Assembly (NCBI GenBank): GCA_016870155.1 | Contig: VGCE01000002.1 | Location: 181,539-245,538 of the forward strand | Source: Actinomycetota bacterium | GTDB taxonomy: Bacteria; Actinomycetota; Thermoleophilia; Miltoncostaeales; Miltoncostaeaceae | Direction: 5' to 3' | Length of the DNA: 64,000 bases | In this document: positions 35,100 to 43,265 of the stretch, piece after piece | How the letters are laid out: each line of letters begins with the position of its first letter | How positions within the stretch are numbered: position 1 is the first letter of the stretch | Notes under the pieces: generated by a model | The model's database searches: none | The model's input: the letters and a program-made list of their open reading frames with translations, nothing else | Told to the model about the DNA's origin: nothing | Position numbers and translations under genes: made by a program

Positions 35100-37379
35100 T
35101 TAGGGCATGCGCTGCTGCCACTCGGCCAGCCACGCGCGGGCGTGCGCACCCAGGCGGTAGGCGCCCACCCCATTGGCCAGCATCGCGCGGCCTGCGGCGG
35201 TGGACCCGGCCAGCGACCACTGGCACTGCATCGGGGTGATGCACGACGGCGGGAGGGCGCCCGCCGGGTAGGCGTCAGCGCCGGTGATCAGCAGGTGGAG
35301 CTTCGAGGGGTCGCCGCCGGCCCGCCGGTACTCGGCGGTGAAGGCCGCGGGCGCGGTGCGCCACTCGGTGACGGTGAGTGAGGTCAGCGGGCTGGTGCGA
35401 CCGTGGTAGGCCTCGATCCACACCGCGCCGGCACGGGCAAGCCCAGTCATCACGGTGCGGTAGGTACGAAAGCGCGCCTTGCCGTCACGCCCCAGGTTGC
35501 GGTCGGGGCCGCGGCCGGCGGCCATGGCCGAGGTGACCGCCGGCGCGATGTACACGTGCACCCTGCTGGCCCACGTGCCGCCGTAGGGCGACGGGGTGTC
35601 GAGCGAGATCAGCGCCTGCGCCAGCTGCGCGCCGGGCGAGGTGGGGTCGGGCGCCGGGATGCGGCCGTTCCTGACCAGCGGCGAGCGCGGATCGGCCTCG
35701 TACGAAGTGACCTCGTCGAAGGCCACCAGGTGGCTGTCGGACGCCGCAATCTCCTCGCGCAGCACATCGGCGATCTCCTGGGCCGTGAGTCCGCGCAGGT
35801 CCTCCTCGGTCACCTTGCCCATGCGTGCGTCGTCATCGTTCGCGGCGAAGAGCCCGCTGGTGGACGGCTCCTGCCGCAGCGCGCCGCGGGCGTGCGTGAG
35901 GCCGGCGGCGCCATCGAGGGGCTGCACCACCTCGCGCACGGCGTCGTCCATGTCGTAGAGCACGGCGGTGGCGCCGGCGCGCATCCGCGTGGTGCCGACG
36001 GCCATCGATGCCTTGCGGCCACCTGCCGGCAGCGACACCGTGGCGCTCACGGCCTCGCCGGCCGCCGCCCCCGCGTGCGGGCGGGCGGTCACCAGTGCGC
36101 GCTGCGCCCTGGGCTGCGCGGGCAGGCGCACCTCCGTGCGGCCGGTGCCCAGCCACGCGCGCGCGATGGTGGCGCCGCCGATCGCGAAGGTGACCTCCGC
36201 CGGCCGGTTGAGCTCCACGCTCACCCGCGCCGCCCCGCCGCGCGGCGAGCCGGGCACGAGCGCCGAGATGCGCGGGACGCCCGTCGTGCGAGCCGATGCG
36301 GCCCCGCGCGCGCTGCGCCGGGCGCCGGTGGCGCCATCCGCGCCCTCGCCATCGTCCGCCGGCACCTCGCCATCGAGGCCGGGCACGCCCACAGGCGCCC
36401 CGGGACGCCTCGGGGCCGGAACGGCCTGCTCCGCCTCGGTGAGGGCGATCTCGGCGGGAACGGAGCAGTTGCCCACCCGGTCGCACGCCCGCAGCAAGAG
36501 GGCGCCGCCCTCGGTGCCCGCCTGCGCGCGCGCCGTGAACCCCGACACGGTGGTCCAGCCACCCCACTCGCCGTCGGGGTTGACCACCAGCGACTCGTAG
36601 TAGCCCGTGCCCGATCCCGAGTCGGCCGAGGGCGCGAACCCGACCCCCGCACCCGAGGGGCCCACCTCCACGCTCCGCGCGGCGGGGCGAGGCGTGTCGG
36701 GGGCCAGGGTGTCCTTGCGGACGGTGACGGTGGCGGTGGTGCCGCTCATGAAGTTGGGCGCCCGGCGGTAGGCCCGGATGGCCACGATGTCGCTCGAGGG
36801 AATGGCCGCGGGCGCCGTGCGATAGGTGCTCCAGCTGCCGCCCACGTACTGGAAGCGCACCATCGGGGTGGCCAGCGCGGTATCGCCCGCTGCCGGGAAG
36901 ACGTTCACCGACTGGCCCGACGTGGGAATGCGCCAGCCGTCGGCGGTGATGCCCCACCCCGTGAACGACAGCGACGGGGCGGGCAGGCGGGTCACGTCGA
37001 ACGACGGCCCGTTGCACGAGAACGTGGTGCCGTCCCACTCGGTCACCTGCACGCGCCACACGTACTGGCCCGCCGAGAGGTAGCTGGGCGTGGCCACGCT
37101 CGCGGTGGTCGCGCGCGCGCCGGACGTGCGCACCGTGGCCGTGGACAGCGTGGTGAAGGTGCTGCCGCCCACCGGCATCACCTGCACGCGGGCCGTGCCG
37201 TTCTGCAGCAGGGTCGTGCCGAGCGACCAGCTGAAGTTGACGGCGTCGGTGGCCGATCCGTAGCTCATGCCCGACGTGCTGCAGGCGGCGCCCGAGGTGC
37301 CCGCCATCGCGGCGGGTGCGCCGATGGCCAGGGCGGCAAGCGCCGTGGCGGCAAGCGGGGCTGCCAAGGAGGTCCTCAC
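35100..37379 (-). CDS. large exported protein, unknown function
   Basis: A 759-residue secreted protein. GTG at 37379 gives a clean signal peptide (MRTSLAAPLAATALAALAIG, cleavage after AMA near residue 27). The N-terminal 330 residues are beta-rich with fibronectin/Ig-like repeats (YVWRVQVTEWDGTTF, GWTTVSGFTARAQAGTEGG). A low-complexity linker follows, then a second beta region. The C-terminal 250 residues form a distinct alpha/beta domain (LVAFDEVTSY, RVHVYIAPAVTSAMA, AVWIEAYHGRTSPLTSLTV, LHLLITGADAYP) which I do not recognise; the sequence suggests a TIM-barrel or hydrolase fold, unproven. Confidence 0.75.
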   Translation of the reverse strand: MRTSLAAPLAATALAALAIGAPAAMAGTSGAACSTSGMSYGSATDAVNFSWSLGTTLLQNGTARVQVMPVGGSTFTTLSTATVRTSGARATTASVATPSYLSAGQYVWRVQVTEWDGTTFSCNGPSFDVTRLPAPSLSFTGWGITADGWRIPTSGQSVNVFPAAGDTALATPMVRFQYVGGSWSTYRTAPAAIPSSDIVAIRAYRRAPNFMSGTTATVTVRKDTLAPDTPRPAARSVEVGPSGAGVGFAPSADSGSGTGYYESLVVNPDGEWGGWTTVSGFTARAQAGTEGGALLLRACDRVGNCSVPAEIALTEAEQAVPAPRRPGAPVGVPGLDGEVPADDGEGADGATGARRSARGAASARTTGVPRISALVPGSPRGGAARVSVELNRPAEVTFAIGGATIARAWLGTGRTEVRLPAQPRAQRALVTARPHAGAAAGEAVSATVSLPAGGRKASMAVGTTRMRAGATAVLYDMDDAVREVVQPLDGAAGLTHARGALRQEPSTSGLFAANDDDARMGKVTEEDLRGLTAQEIADVLREEIAASDSHLVAFDEVTSYEADPRSPLVRNGRIPAPDPTSPGAQLAQALISLDTPSPYGGTWASRVHVYIAPAVTSAMAAGRGPDRNLGRDGKARFRTYRTVMTGLARAGAVWIEAYHGRTSPLTSLTVTEWRTAPAAFTAEYRRAGGDPSKLHLLITGADAYPAGALPPSCITPMQCQWSLAGSTAAGRAMLANGVGAYRLGAHARAWLAEWQQRMP

Positions 37380-37464
37380 ACCCCGATCCTCCCGCCTGTG
37401 ACGGCCTTTCGGGAGGGCTGCCCGCACCTCCTTATCGGGGGCAGGCGGAATGCTTACAAAGCGC

Positions 37465-38289
37465 TCACGAAGCGGGCGCCACGGGGGGCGTTCCCACGGA
37501 AGTCGCCACCACGGCGACGCCCGGCAGGCCTCCCCGCCGGGCGGGTGCGGTGAGGTCGATCAGCGCGTACGCGGTGTCGTCGGTGCGGTCGCCCACCTGC
37601 AGATGGCCGTCGGGGTCGGCCTGGTGCGCCAGCAGGTACCGCCCGGGCCGCACCCCGGTGAGGTCGACGTACTGGAACTCCACGAACGCCGCGTAGTCGT
37701 CCGCATACCCCACGTCGATGCCCATGCGCATGCGCATGAGGCCCGGCAGGTCGCGGCCGCAATGGTGGTTGATGGCCGGCGAGGCCGGGGTGCCGGGCAC
37801 CTCGGGGACCACCTGGTAGCGACCGCCCAGGCAGAAGCCCACCTTGTTCGAGAGCGCCACGCGCGCCCCTGTGGCCGGGTCGCGAAGGTCGAAGCGCTCG
37901 AAGCCGATCAGGTGCCAGTGGCGGTGCCAGCCGGGCTGGTACCTCAGCCGCGCGCTGATGGGCACCTCTAGCACCGATCCGTCGGCGCGCCGGAGCTCCT
38001 GCTTCACATCCATCAGCCGCTGGCCGCGCGCGCGGCGGCCGACCACCACCAGCGGACCCTGCCCCACGTTGGCCACAGCCGAGCGGAACACCAGCACCGG
38101 CTTGCCGTTGTCGCGCCGCACCGCCACCTGCGAGGGCGGCTCCTGGCGCAGGTCGGGCATCAGCTCGGCGCCGGTGACGGCGCCCCCCGCGACGGCGGCA
38201 GCCACCACGCCGAGCGTGCCGGCCAGGGCGGTGCCCAGCGCGAACAGGGCGACGGGCGGCGGGCGACGGCGTGGCGAGCGTACGGCCAT
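37465..38289 (-). CDS. exported lysyl-oxidase-like protein
   Basis: A 274-residue exported protein resembling the lysyl oxidase domain found in actinobacteria. ELMPDLRQEPPSQVAV opens the domain; HRHWHLIGFERFDLRD resembles its copper-binding His cluster, and KVGFCLGGRYQ and HHCGRDLPG add the expected Cys/His residues. N-terminal signal/anchor helix at about residues 12-33. The ATG chosen follows a region without homology. In this family the product is a copper amine oxidase acting on protein lysines, but the bacterial role is uncertain. Confidence 0.75.
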   Translation of the reverse strand: MAVRSPRRRPPPVALFALGTALAGTLGVVAAAVAGGAVTGAELMPDLRQEPPSQVAVRRDNGKPVLVFRSAVANVGQGPLVVVGRRARGQRLMDVKQELRRADGSVLEVPISARLRYQPGWHRHWHLIGFERFDLRDPATGARVALSNKVGFCLGGRYQVVPEVPGTPASPAINHHCGRDLPGLMRMRMGIDVGYADDYAAFVEFQYVDLTGVRPGRYLLAHQADPDGHLQVGDRTDDTAYALIDLTAPARRGGLPGVAVVATSVGTPPVAPAS

Positions 38290-38406
38290 CGCGCATAGGG
38301 TATGACACGGTGCCGGAGCCGGCGGCCAGACCGGGTCGTGCGCGGTGCGCTCGCATGGCACCCGACGCGCGGGGGCGAGGCCCTGGACATCATCCGTGCA
38401 TGCCGG

Positions 38407-40617
38407 TCATCGCGCCCTGCTGACCGCCTTGGCCGCCACCAGGGTGGCGTTCACCGATTGGGTGTTCCCTGCCAGCCCGGCCGCGGGCGTGGTGCGCACC
38501 TGCGCCACCACCCGGGACCCCTTCGCCAGCAACCCCTTGCCGTAGGAGTTCAGGGCGAGGGTGACAGTCACCCTCGCACCGGCCTCCACCGTCACGGTCT
38601 TCGCGGCCATCACCCTCCACGTGGTGCGGGGGGGCATGCCCTTCCTCACCCCGTGGCGCAGCGTCACGCTCATGCGGCAGGTGGTTGCCGCCGATCCGGT
38701 GCACCCCAGCGGCACCTTCACCGTGCCCTTGGTCGCCATCAGGCGCAGGGGCTTCCCCTTGTTGATGCGCAGCGACATCGGGGCGATCTCACCGGCGCGC
38801 AGGGGGATGGCCTCGGCCGCGGCGGTCACGGCGGGGCTCACCAGCGCCATGGCGGCCCCCAGGTCGAGCCGACCGCCCGTGACCGTGCGCCCGCCCAGCG
38901 CGGCCGTGGGCCGCGCGGTGGCCAGCAGCGCCGACCGGATCTCGGCCACGGACATCTCCGGCTTCCTTGCCAGCAGCAGGGCTGCCGCGCCGGTTACCTG
39001 CGGGGTGGCCATCGAGGTTCCGCTGCGTGAGCGGTACGTGCCGCCTGCCGGCTGGGTTCCCAGGCACTGGACGACGGGCTTCGACACCGCCAGGAACCGC
39101 GAGGCCCCGTAGGTGACGGTTGCGCCCTGCGCGATGGCAAACCGCACCTGCACCGACGACTGGCCGTCAAACGCCCGCATCGACGCGCTGAACGGATAGA
39201 AGAAGCCACCGGTGTCCGTGCCGTTGCCGTAGGCGGCGTCAAGGAGCGTCCAGGTGAGGCCATCGGAGCTGGCCTCGGCCCGGAAGGTGACGCCCGCCGG
39301 CAGTGCGAAGGCGGCGTCGTAGGAGAGCCGGCAGGCGGTGCCGCTGAGGGCGGGCAGGGGGGTGGAATTCAGCGTGGCCCCGGGGCTCGCTGCCGAGGAC
39401 GCTCCGGTGAGCGTGCCCGAGGTGATGCGGTAGGACGTGCCGTCGGCTGCCGTGCCCGCGGGCCAGAAGGCGGACGGCGTGCGCGCCCAGCCTCCCAGCG
39501 CGGCCGCCGACGAGTCGTCGCGGATCACGTTAATCGGCATGTCGGTGCTCGGGACGTCCGACCCCGGCGCACCGATGTCCACCGACCGCGCCCCGAAGTT
39601 GGAGTACGACGCCAGGCCCTTTTCACGGTCGAGCGCGGCCACGCAGATCACGTTGGGACGGTCGATCGCGCAGGGATACGACGGCGTGGCATCAACGTTC
39701 TCGGTGCTGTTGCCCGCGGCCGCGATGAACAGCGTGTTGGGGTACTGGGCGATGACGGCGCCGATCGCCGTGCCGTTGCCCGACTCGAATGAGGCGTTCA
39801 CGACGCGGCTGCGCTGGGCGGCCCAGGCGAGCCCGTCCACCACCCACGAGTCATCGGCGGCGCCCCACATGTTGAACGAGCGCACGGGGATGAGGCCCAC
39901 GCGCCAGTTCACGCCCGTCACGCCGATGCCGTTGTTGCCCACGGCGCCGATCGTTCCGGCCACGTGGGTTCCATGGCCCACCTCGTCTCCCCAAGCGGCG
40001 GCATCCACCGGGCCGCCCTCCGGCACGAAGTTGCGACCGAGGTCGCCGCGCAGGTTGCCGGTGAGGTCGGGGTGCGTGGGCGAGATTCCGCTGTCCACCA
40101 CGCCCACCAGCACGTCCGCGCTCCCCTGGGTGGCATCCCACGCGGTGGCCGCTCCGATATCGGTAATGCCCCAGAGGCCCCCGAGGAGCGGATCGTCCGG
40201 GGTGGCCAGCAGCCGGCTGCGGCCGTTGGGCACCGCCCAGGCGACATCCGGGCGCGCGCGCAGCTCGGCCAGCGCACCCGCCACCGACTGATCGGCGGGA
40301 AGGGTCACCTCGTGCGTGCGCGGCAGCCCGGTGAGCGCGCGCTGCGCCCGGGCGTCCACCGACTGGATGGCCTCCGACCGCTCGGCCGCCGGGGTTCCGG
40401 GATCAAACCGCACGATGATCTCGCGCCTCGCCGAACCCTGCTGCACCGGGCTGCCCGCAGCCCCTGCGAAGCCCGTCGGCGTCGCCACCGGCGGCGCCTG
40501 TGCAGCCGGCACCGGCGCGGCCAACGGCCCCACTGTCACGGCCAGCATGCCGTCGGCAAGCAGGCCGCAGGCCGCAGCAGCGACACTGGCGCCGACGACG
40601 AGGGTGGTGCGCTTCAT
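38407..40617 (-). CDS. exported subtilisin-like serine protease (S8) with inserted domain
   Basis: A 736-residue subtilase. Signal peptide up to about residue 40, an I9-like propeptide at about 65-130, then the catalytic domain with Asp175 (VGVVDSG), His215 (GHGTHVAG), oxyanion Asn303 (AAAGNS) and Ser535 (SGTSMATPQ). About 150 residues (roughly 370-520), beta-rich and like a carbohydrate-binding or jelly-roll module, are inserted between the Asn and Ser motifs. A C-terminal beta domain of about 130 residues follows; its VTVT codons fall on a 23-bp palindrome resembling the REP units. The ATG chosen gives the best signal peptide. Confidence 0.9.
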   Translation of the reverse strand: MKRTTLVVGASVAAAACGLLADGMLAVTVGPLAAPVPAAQAPPVATPTGFAGAAGSPVQQGSARREIIVRFDPGTPAAERSEAIQSVDARAQRALTGLPRTHEVTLPADQSVAGALAELRARPDVAWAVPNGRSRLLATPDDPLLGGLWGITDIGAATAWDATQGSADVLVGVVDSGISPTHPDLTGNLRGDLGRNFVPEGGPVDAAAWGDEVGHGTHVAGTIGAVGNNGIGVTGVNWRVGLIPVRSFNMWGAADDSWVVDGLAWAAQRSRVVNASFESGNGTAIGAVIAQYPNTLFIAAAGNSTENVDATPSYPCAIDRPNVICVAALDREKGLASYSNFGARSVDIGAPGSDVPSTDMPINVIRDDSSAAALGGWARTPSAFWPAGTAADGTSYRITSGTLTGASSAASPGATLNSTPLPALSGTACRLSYDAAFALPAGVTFRAEASSDGLTWTLLDAAYGNGTDTGGFFYPFSASMRAFDGQSSVQVRFAIAQGATVTYGASRFLAVSKPVVQCLGTQPAGGTYRSRSGTSMATPQVTGAAALLLARKPEMSVAEIRSALLATARPTAALGGRTVTGGRLDLGAAMALVSPAVTAAAEAIPLRAGEIAPMSLRINKGKPLRLMATKGTVKVPLGCTGSAATTCRMSVTLRHGVRKGMPPRTTWRVMAAKTVTVEAGARVTVTLALNSYGKGLLAKGSRVVAQVRTTPAAGLAGNTQSVNATLVAAKAVSRAR
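38555..38577. repeat. 23-bp palindrome containing a REP-like core, inside the subtilase gene
   Basis: GCGAGGGTGACAGTCACCCTCGC, a perfect palindrome around one central base, includes the 13-base REP core GGTGACAGTCACC. It stands alone, not as a pair, and lies fully within coding sequence (Arg-Val-Thr-Val-Thr-Leu), so it could be a chance or co-opted copy. Confidence 0.5.
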
Positions 40618-40677
40618 GCGGTCAGGATAAGGCGCGCGGCGCAAGGCTCCCTGCCACGCGGGTACCCCCGAGCGGAA

Positions 40678-41676
40678 TCAGAACAATTGGTTCTCGCCCG
40701 CGAAGATCTCGCTCACCGACTCATCGCAGAAGACGTTGTGGATGGTGTCGGCCAGGATGCGGTCCACGGATAGCACCTGGATCTTGCCGCCCGCGGCGCC
40801 ATGCTCGGTGTCGATGGTGTCGGTGACCACGATCTCCTCGATCACCGAGTCGGACAGCCGCTGGTAGGCGGCTCCCGAGAAGATGCCGTGCGTGGCGGCG
40901 GCGAGCACCTTTGTGGCGCCGGCCTTCTTCACCACGGCGGCGCCGGCGCACAGCGTGCCCGCGGTGTCGATCATGTCGTCGATCAGCAGGGCGGCCTTGC
41001 CGTCGACGTCACCGATGAGGAAGGTGACCTCGGCCTCGTTGTGCTCGGGGCGCTGCTTGGCCAGCACGGCAAGGCGGGCGCCGAGCTTCTCGGCGAAGTG
41101 GTTGGCCAGCTTGGCGCGGCCGGCGTCGGGCGACACCACCACCAGGCCCTCGGCGAAGTCGCCCGCGAACTGCCGCTCGCTGAAGTGGTCGGCGAGTATG
41201 GGCGTGGCCGTCATGTGGTCGACCGGGATCTGGAAGAAGCCCTGGATCTGCCCCGCGTGGAGGTCCATGGTGAGCACGCGGTCCACCCCCGCGGCCTCCA
41301 GCAGCTGCGCCACGAGTCGCGCCGTGATGGGCTCGCGCGGGCTGCTCTTCTTGTCCTGCCGCGAGTAGCCGTACCAGGGCATGACCGCCGTGATGCGGTG
41401 CGCCGACGCCAGCTTGGCGGCGTTGATCATGATGAGCAGCTCCATGAGCGACTCATTCACCGGCGTGCTCGTGGACTGCACCAGGAAGATGTCCGCTCCG
41501 CGGATGCTCTCGTCGAAGCGCACGTACACCTCGCCGTCCTTGAAGCGCTCGACGCGCACATCGCCGAGCTCGATGCCGAGGCGGTCTGCGATCTTCCGGG
41601 CCAGCTGCTTGCTCGACGTGCCCGCGAACACCATGAGGCGCTTGGAGTCGTCGCGGTCGATGCTCTTGGTTCCCAC
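40678..41676 (-). CDS. prs: ribose-phosphate pyrophosphokinase
   Basis: Makes PRPP from ribose 5-phosphate and ATP. A 332-residue class I enzyme: FAGTSSKQLARKIADRLG, RFKDGEVYVRFDESIRGADI, WYGYSRQDKKSSPREPITA (flexible loop) and the PRPP-binding LLIDDMIDTAGTL. The GTG start shares a base with the TAG stop of glmU (TAGTG), so the two are coupled, a conserved actinobacterial order. The frame is open much further upstream but shows no homology there. Confidence 0.97.
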   Translation of the reverse strand: MGTKSIDRDDSKRLMVFAGTSSKQLARKIADRLGIELGDVRVERFKDGEVYVRFDESIRGADIFLVQSTSTPVNESLMELLIMINAAKLASAHRITAVMPWYGYSRQDKKSSPREPITARLVAQLLEAAGVDRVLTMDLHAGQIQGFFQIPVDHMTATPILADHFSERQFAGDFAEGLVVVSPDAGRAKLANHFAEKLGARLAVLAKQRPEHNEAEVTFLIGDVDGKAALLIDDMIDTAGTLCAGAAVVKKAGATKVLAAATHGIFSGAAYQRLSDSVIEEIVVTDTIDTEHGAAGGKIQVLSVDRILADTIHNVFCDESVSEIFAGENQLF

Positions 41677-43070
41677 TAGGCGTCCTCCGCCTCGGAGTCG
41701 TTCTCCGTGGCGCGCCTGGCGCGCGCCTCGGCCTTCGCGGTGAAGCCCTCGATGTTCTCCTGCCGCGCGCGGGCGATTCCCAGCGCGCCCTCCGGTACGT
41801 CGCCCGTGATTATGGAGCCGGCCCCGGTCATCGCCTTGTCGCCGATGGTCACCGGCGCCACCAGTACGCAGTCGCTGCCGGTCTTCACGCCCGATCCCAC
41901 CGTGGTGGAGTGCTTGCGGAAGCCGTCGTAGTTGGCGGTGATATTGCCCGCGCCGATGTTGGTGTCGGCGCCGATGTCGGCGTCGCCCATGTACGACAGG
42001 TGCGGCACCTTCGACCTCTCGCCCAGGCGGGTGTTCTTCATCTCCACATAGGTGCCGGCCTTGCTGCCGTCCTCCATGGTCACGCCCGGGCGCAGGTAGG
42101 CGAACGGGCCCACGGTGCAGCCCGTCCCCACCGTGGACGCCAGCACGTGGGCGCTCACCAGCACCGAGCCATCGCCCACCGACGAATCGGCCACCAGCAC
42201 GTCGGGGCCGATCTCGCAGCCCTCGCCGATGACGGTGGCGCCCTTCAGCACCGTGCCGGGCCACAGCGTGGTGTCCTGCCCCACGCTGACCCCGGCGTCC
42301 ACGAGCACGCGCGAGGGATCGGGCATGGTGACGCCACTCATCATGAGCTCGTGGCGCAGCCGCTGCTGGATGACCGCCTCGCACTCGGCCAGGTCGGCAC
42401 GCGTGTTGATGCCCTGCACCACCGAGGCGTCGGGCGCCACGAGGGCGCCCGCCTCGCCCTGGATGATGGGCAGAACGTCAGGCAGGTAGAGCTCGCCCGG
42501 GGCGTTGTCGGTGCCGAGCCCCTCGAGGGCCGTGGCCAGCGCCGCGCGGTCGAAGGCGAACAGCCCGGCGTTGATCTCGCGCACCGCCAGCTGGTCGTGG
42601 TCGGCGTCGCGGGCCTCCACCACGCACACCCCGCGGTGGTCGCGGATCACCCGGCCATACGCCCCGCCGTCATCGAGGATGGCCGTGACCATGGTGGCGG
42701 CGCGGCCGCTTCGCTCGTGGTCGGCCACGAGGGCATCCACGAGCGAGGGATCGACCAGCGGGGTGTCGCCGCACATCACCACGACGGTCTGCACCGACGG
42801 GTCGAGCCCGGCGATGCCGATGCGCGTGGCCCCGCCGGTGCCATCGCGCACCTCCTGCAGCCCGATGCGCATGCCCCGGGGGAGCGCTGGGCGAACCTCG
42901 TCGCCCTCGGGGCCGAGCACCACCACCACGCCCTCGGGGGCGATGCCGCCCAGGGCGTCGAGCGCCCAGAGAATCATCGGCCGGCCCGCAAGGGGGTGCA
43001 GCACCTTCGGGAGGCGGCTCTTCATGCGGGTTCCGTGACCCGCGGCAAGGACGATGGCGCCGACGCTCAA
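41676..43070 (-). CDS. glmU: bifunctional GlmU (GlcN-1-P acetyltransferase / GlcNAc-1-P uridyltransferase)
   Basis: A 464-residue enzyme for UDP-GlcNAc, the precursor of peptidoglycan. The N-terminal pyrophosphorylase has LAAGHGTRMKSRLPKVLHP and VVMCGDTPLV. The C-terminal left-handed beta-helix shows hexapeptide repeats and the catalytic region PFAYLRPG ... SYMGDADIG. A Glu/Asp/Arg-rich tail ends it. A tRNA-Gln gene lies just upstream on the same strand and prs just downstream. Confidence 0.97.
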   Translation of the reverse strand: MSVGAIVLAAGHGTRMKSRLPKVLHPLAGRPMILWALDALGGIAPEGVVVVLGPEGDEVRPALPRGMRIGLQEVRDGTGGATRIGIAGLDPSVQTVVVMCGDTPLVDPSLVDALVADHERSGRAATMVTAILDDGGAYGRVIRDHRGVCVVEARDADHDQLAVREINAGLFAFDRAALATALEGLGTDNAPGELYLPDVLPIIQGEAGALVAPDASVVQGINTRADLAECEAVIQQRLRHELMMSGVTMPDPSRVLVDAGVSVGQDTTLWPGTVLKGATVIGEGCEIGPDVLVADSSVGDGSVLVSAHVLASTVGTGCTVGPFAYLRPGVTMEDGSKAGTYVEMKNTRLGERSKVPHLSYMGDADIGADTNIGAGNITANYDGFRKHSTTVGSGVKTGSDCVLVAPVTIGDKAMTGAGSIITGDVPEGALGIARARQENIEGFTAKAEARARRATENDSEAEDA

Positions 43071-43095
43071 CTCGTTGCTCTCACCCTTTATTGCC

Positions 43096-43169
43096 TGGTT
43101 GGGGCGGGAGGATTCGAACCCCCGGTCGCGGGACCAAAACCCGCTGCCTTACCACTTGGCTACGCCCCA
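43096..43169 (-). tRNA. tRNA-Gln (TTG anticodon)
   Basis: Read on the minus strand it folds into a full cloverleaf: acceptor TGGGGCG / CGCCCCA, anticodon stem GCGGG/CCCGC around loop TTTTGGT with anticodon TTG, T arm with TTCGAAT, discriminator A and an encoded CCA end. It reads CAA and, by wobble, CAG. Its position just before glmU is common in actinobacteria. Confidence 0.96.
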
Positions 43170-43227
43170 GCGTGCCGCCCGGCACGGCACGGCACGGCAG
43201 ACCATACCAGCGTGGTCCGGCGTGCCG

Positions 43228-43257
43228 AGGCCTCCGGGGGGCGCCCCCAGGAGGCCC
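43228..43257 (-). terminator. GC-rich hairpin after ilvD
   Basis: GGCCTCC and GGAGGCC arms around a second inner GC stem, directly between the ilvD stop and the tRNA. There is no T-run, so it is a probable but not a standard intrinsic terminator. Confidence 0.45.
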
Positions 43258-43265
43258 GCCGGACG

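Noticed and set aside
35403..37553. Plus-strand open frame of 716 codons opposite the large secreted protein
   Set aside because: No homology, His/Arg/Gly-rich composition; the minus-strand frame has a signal peptide and domain structure.
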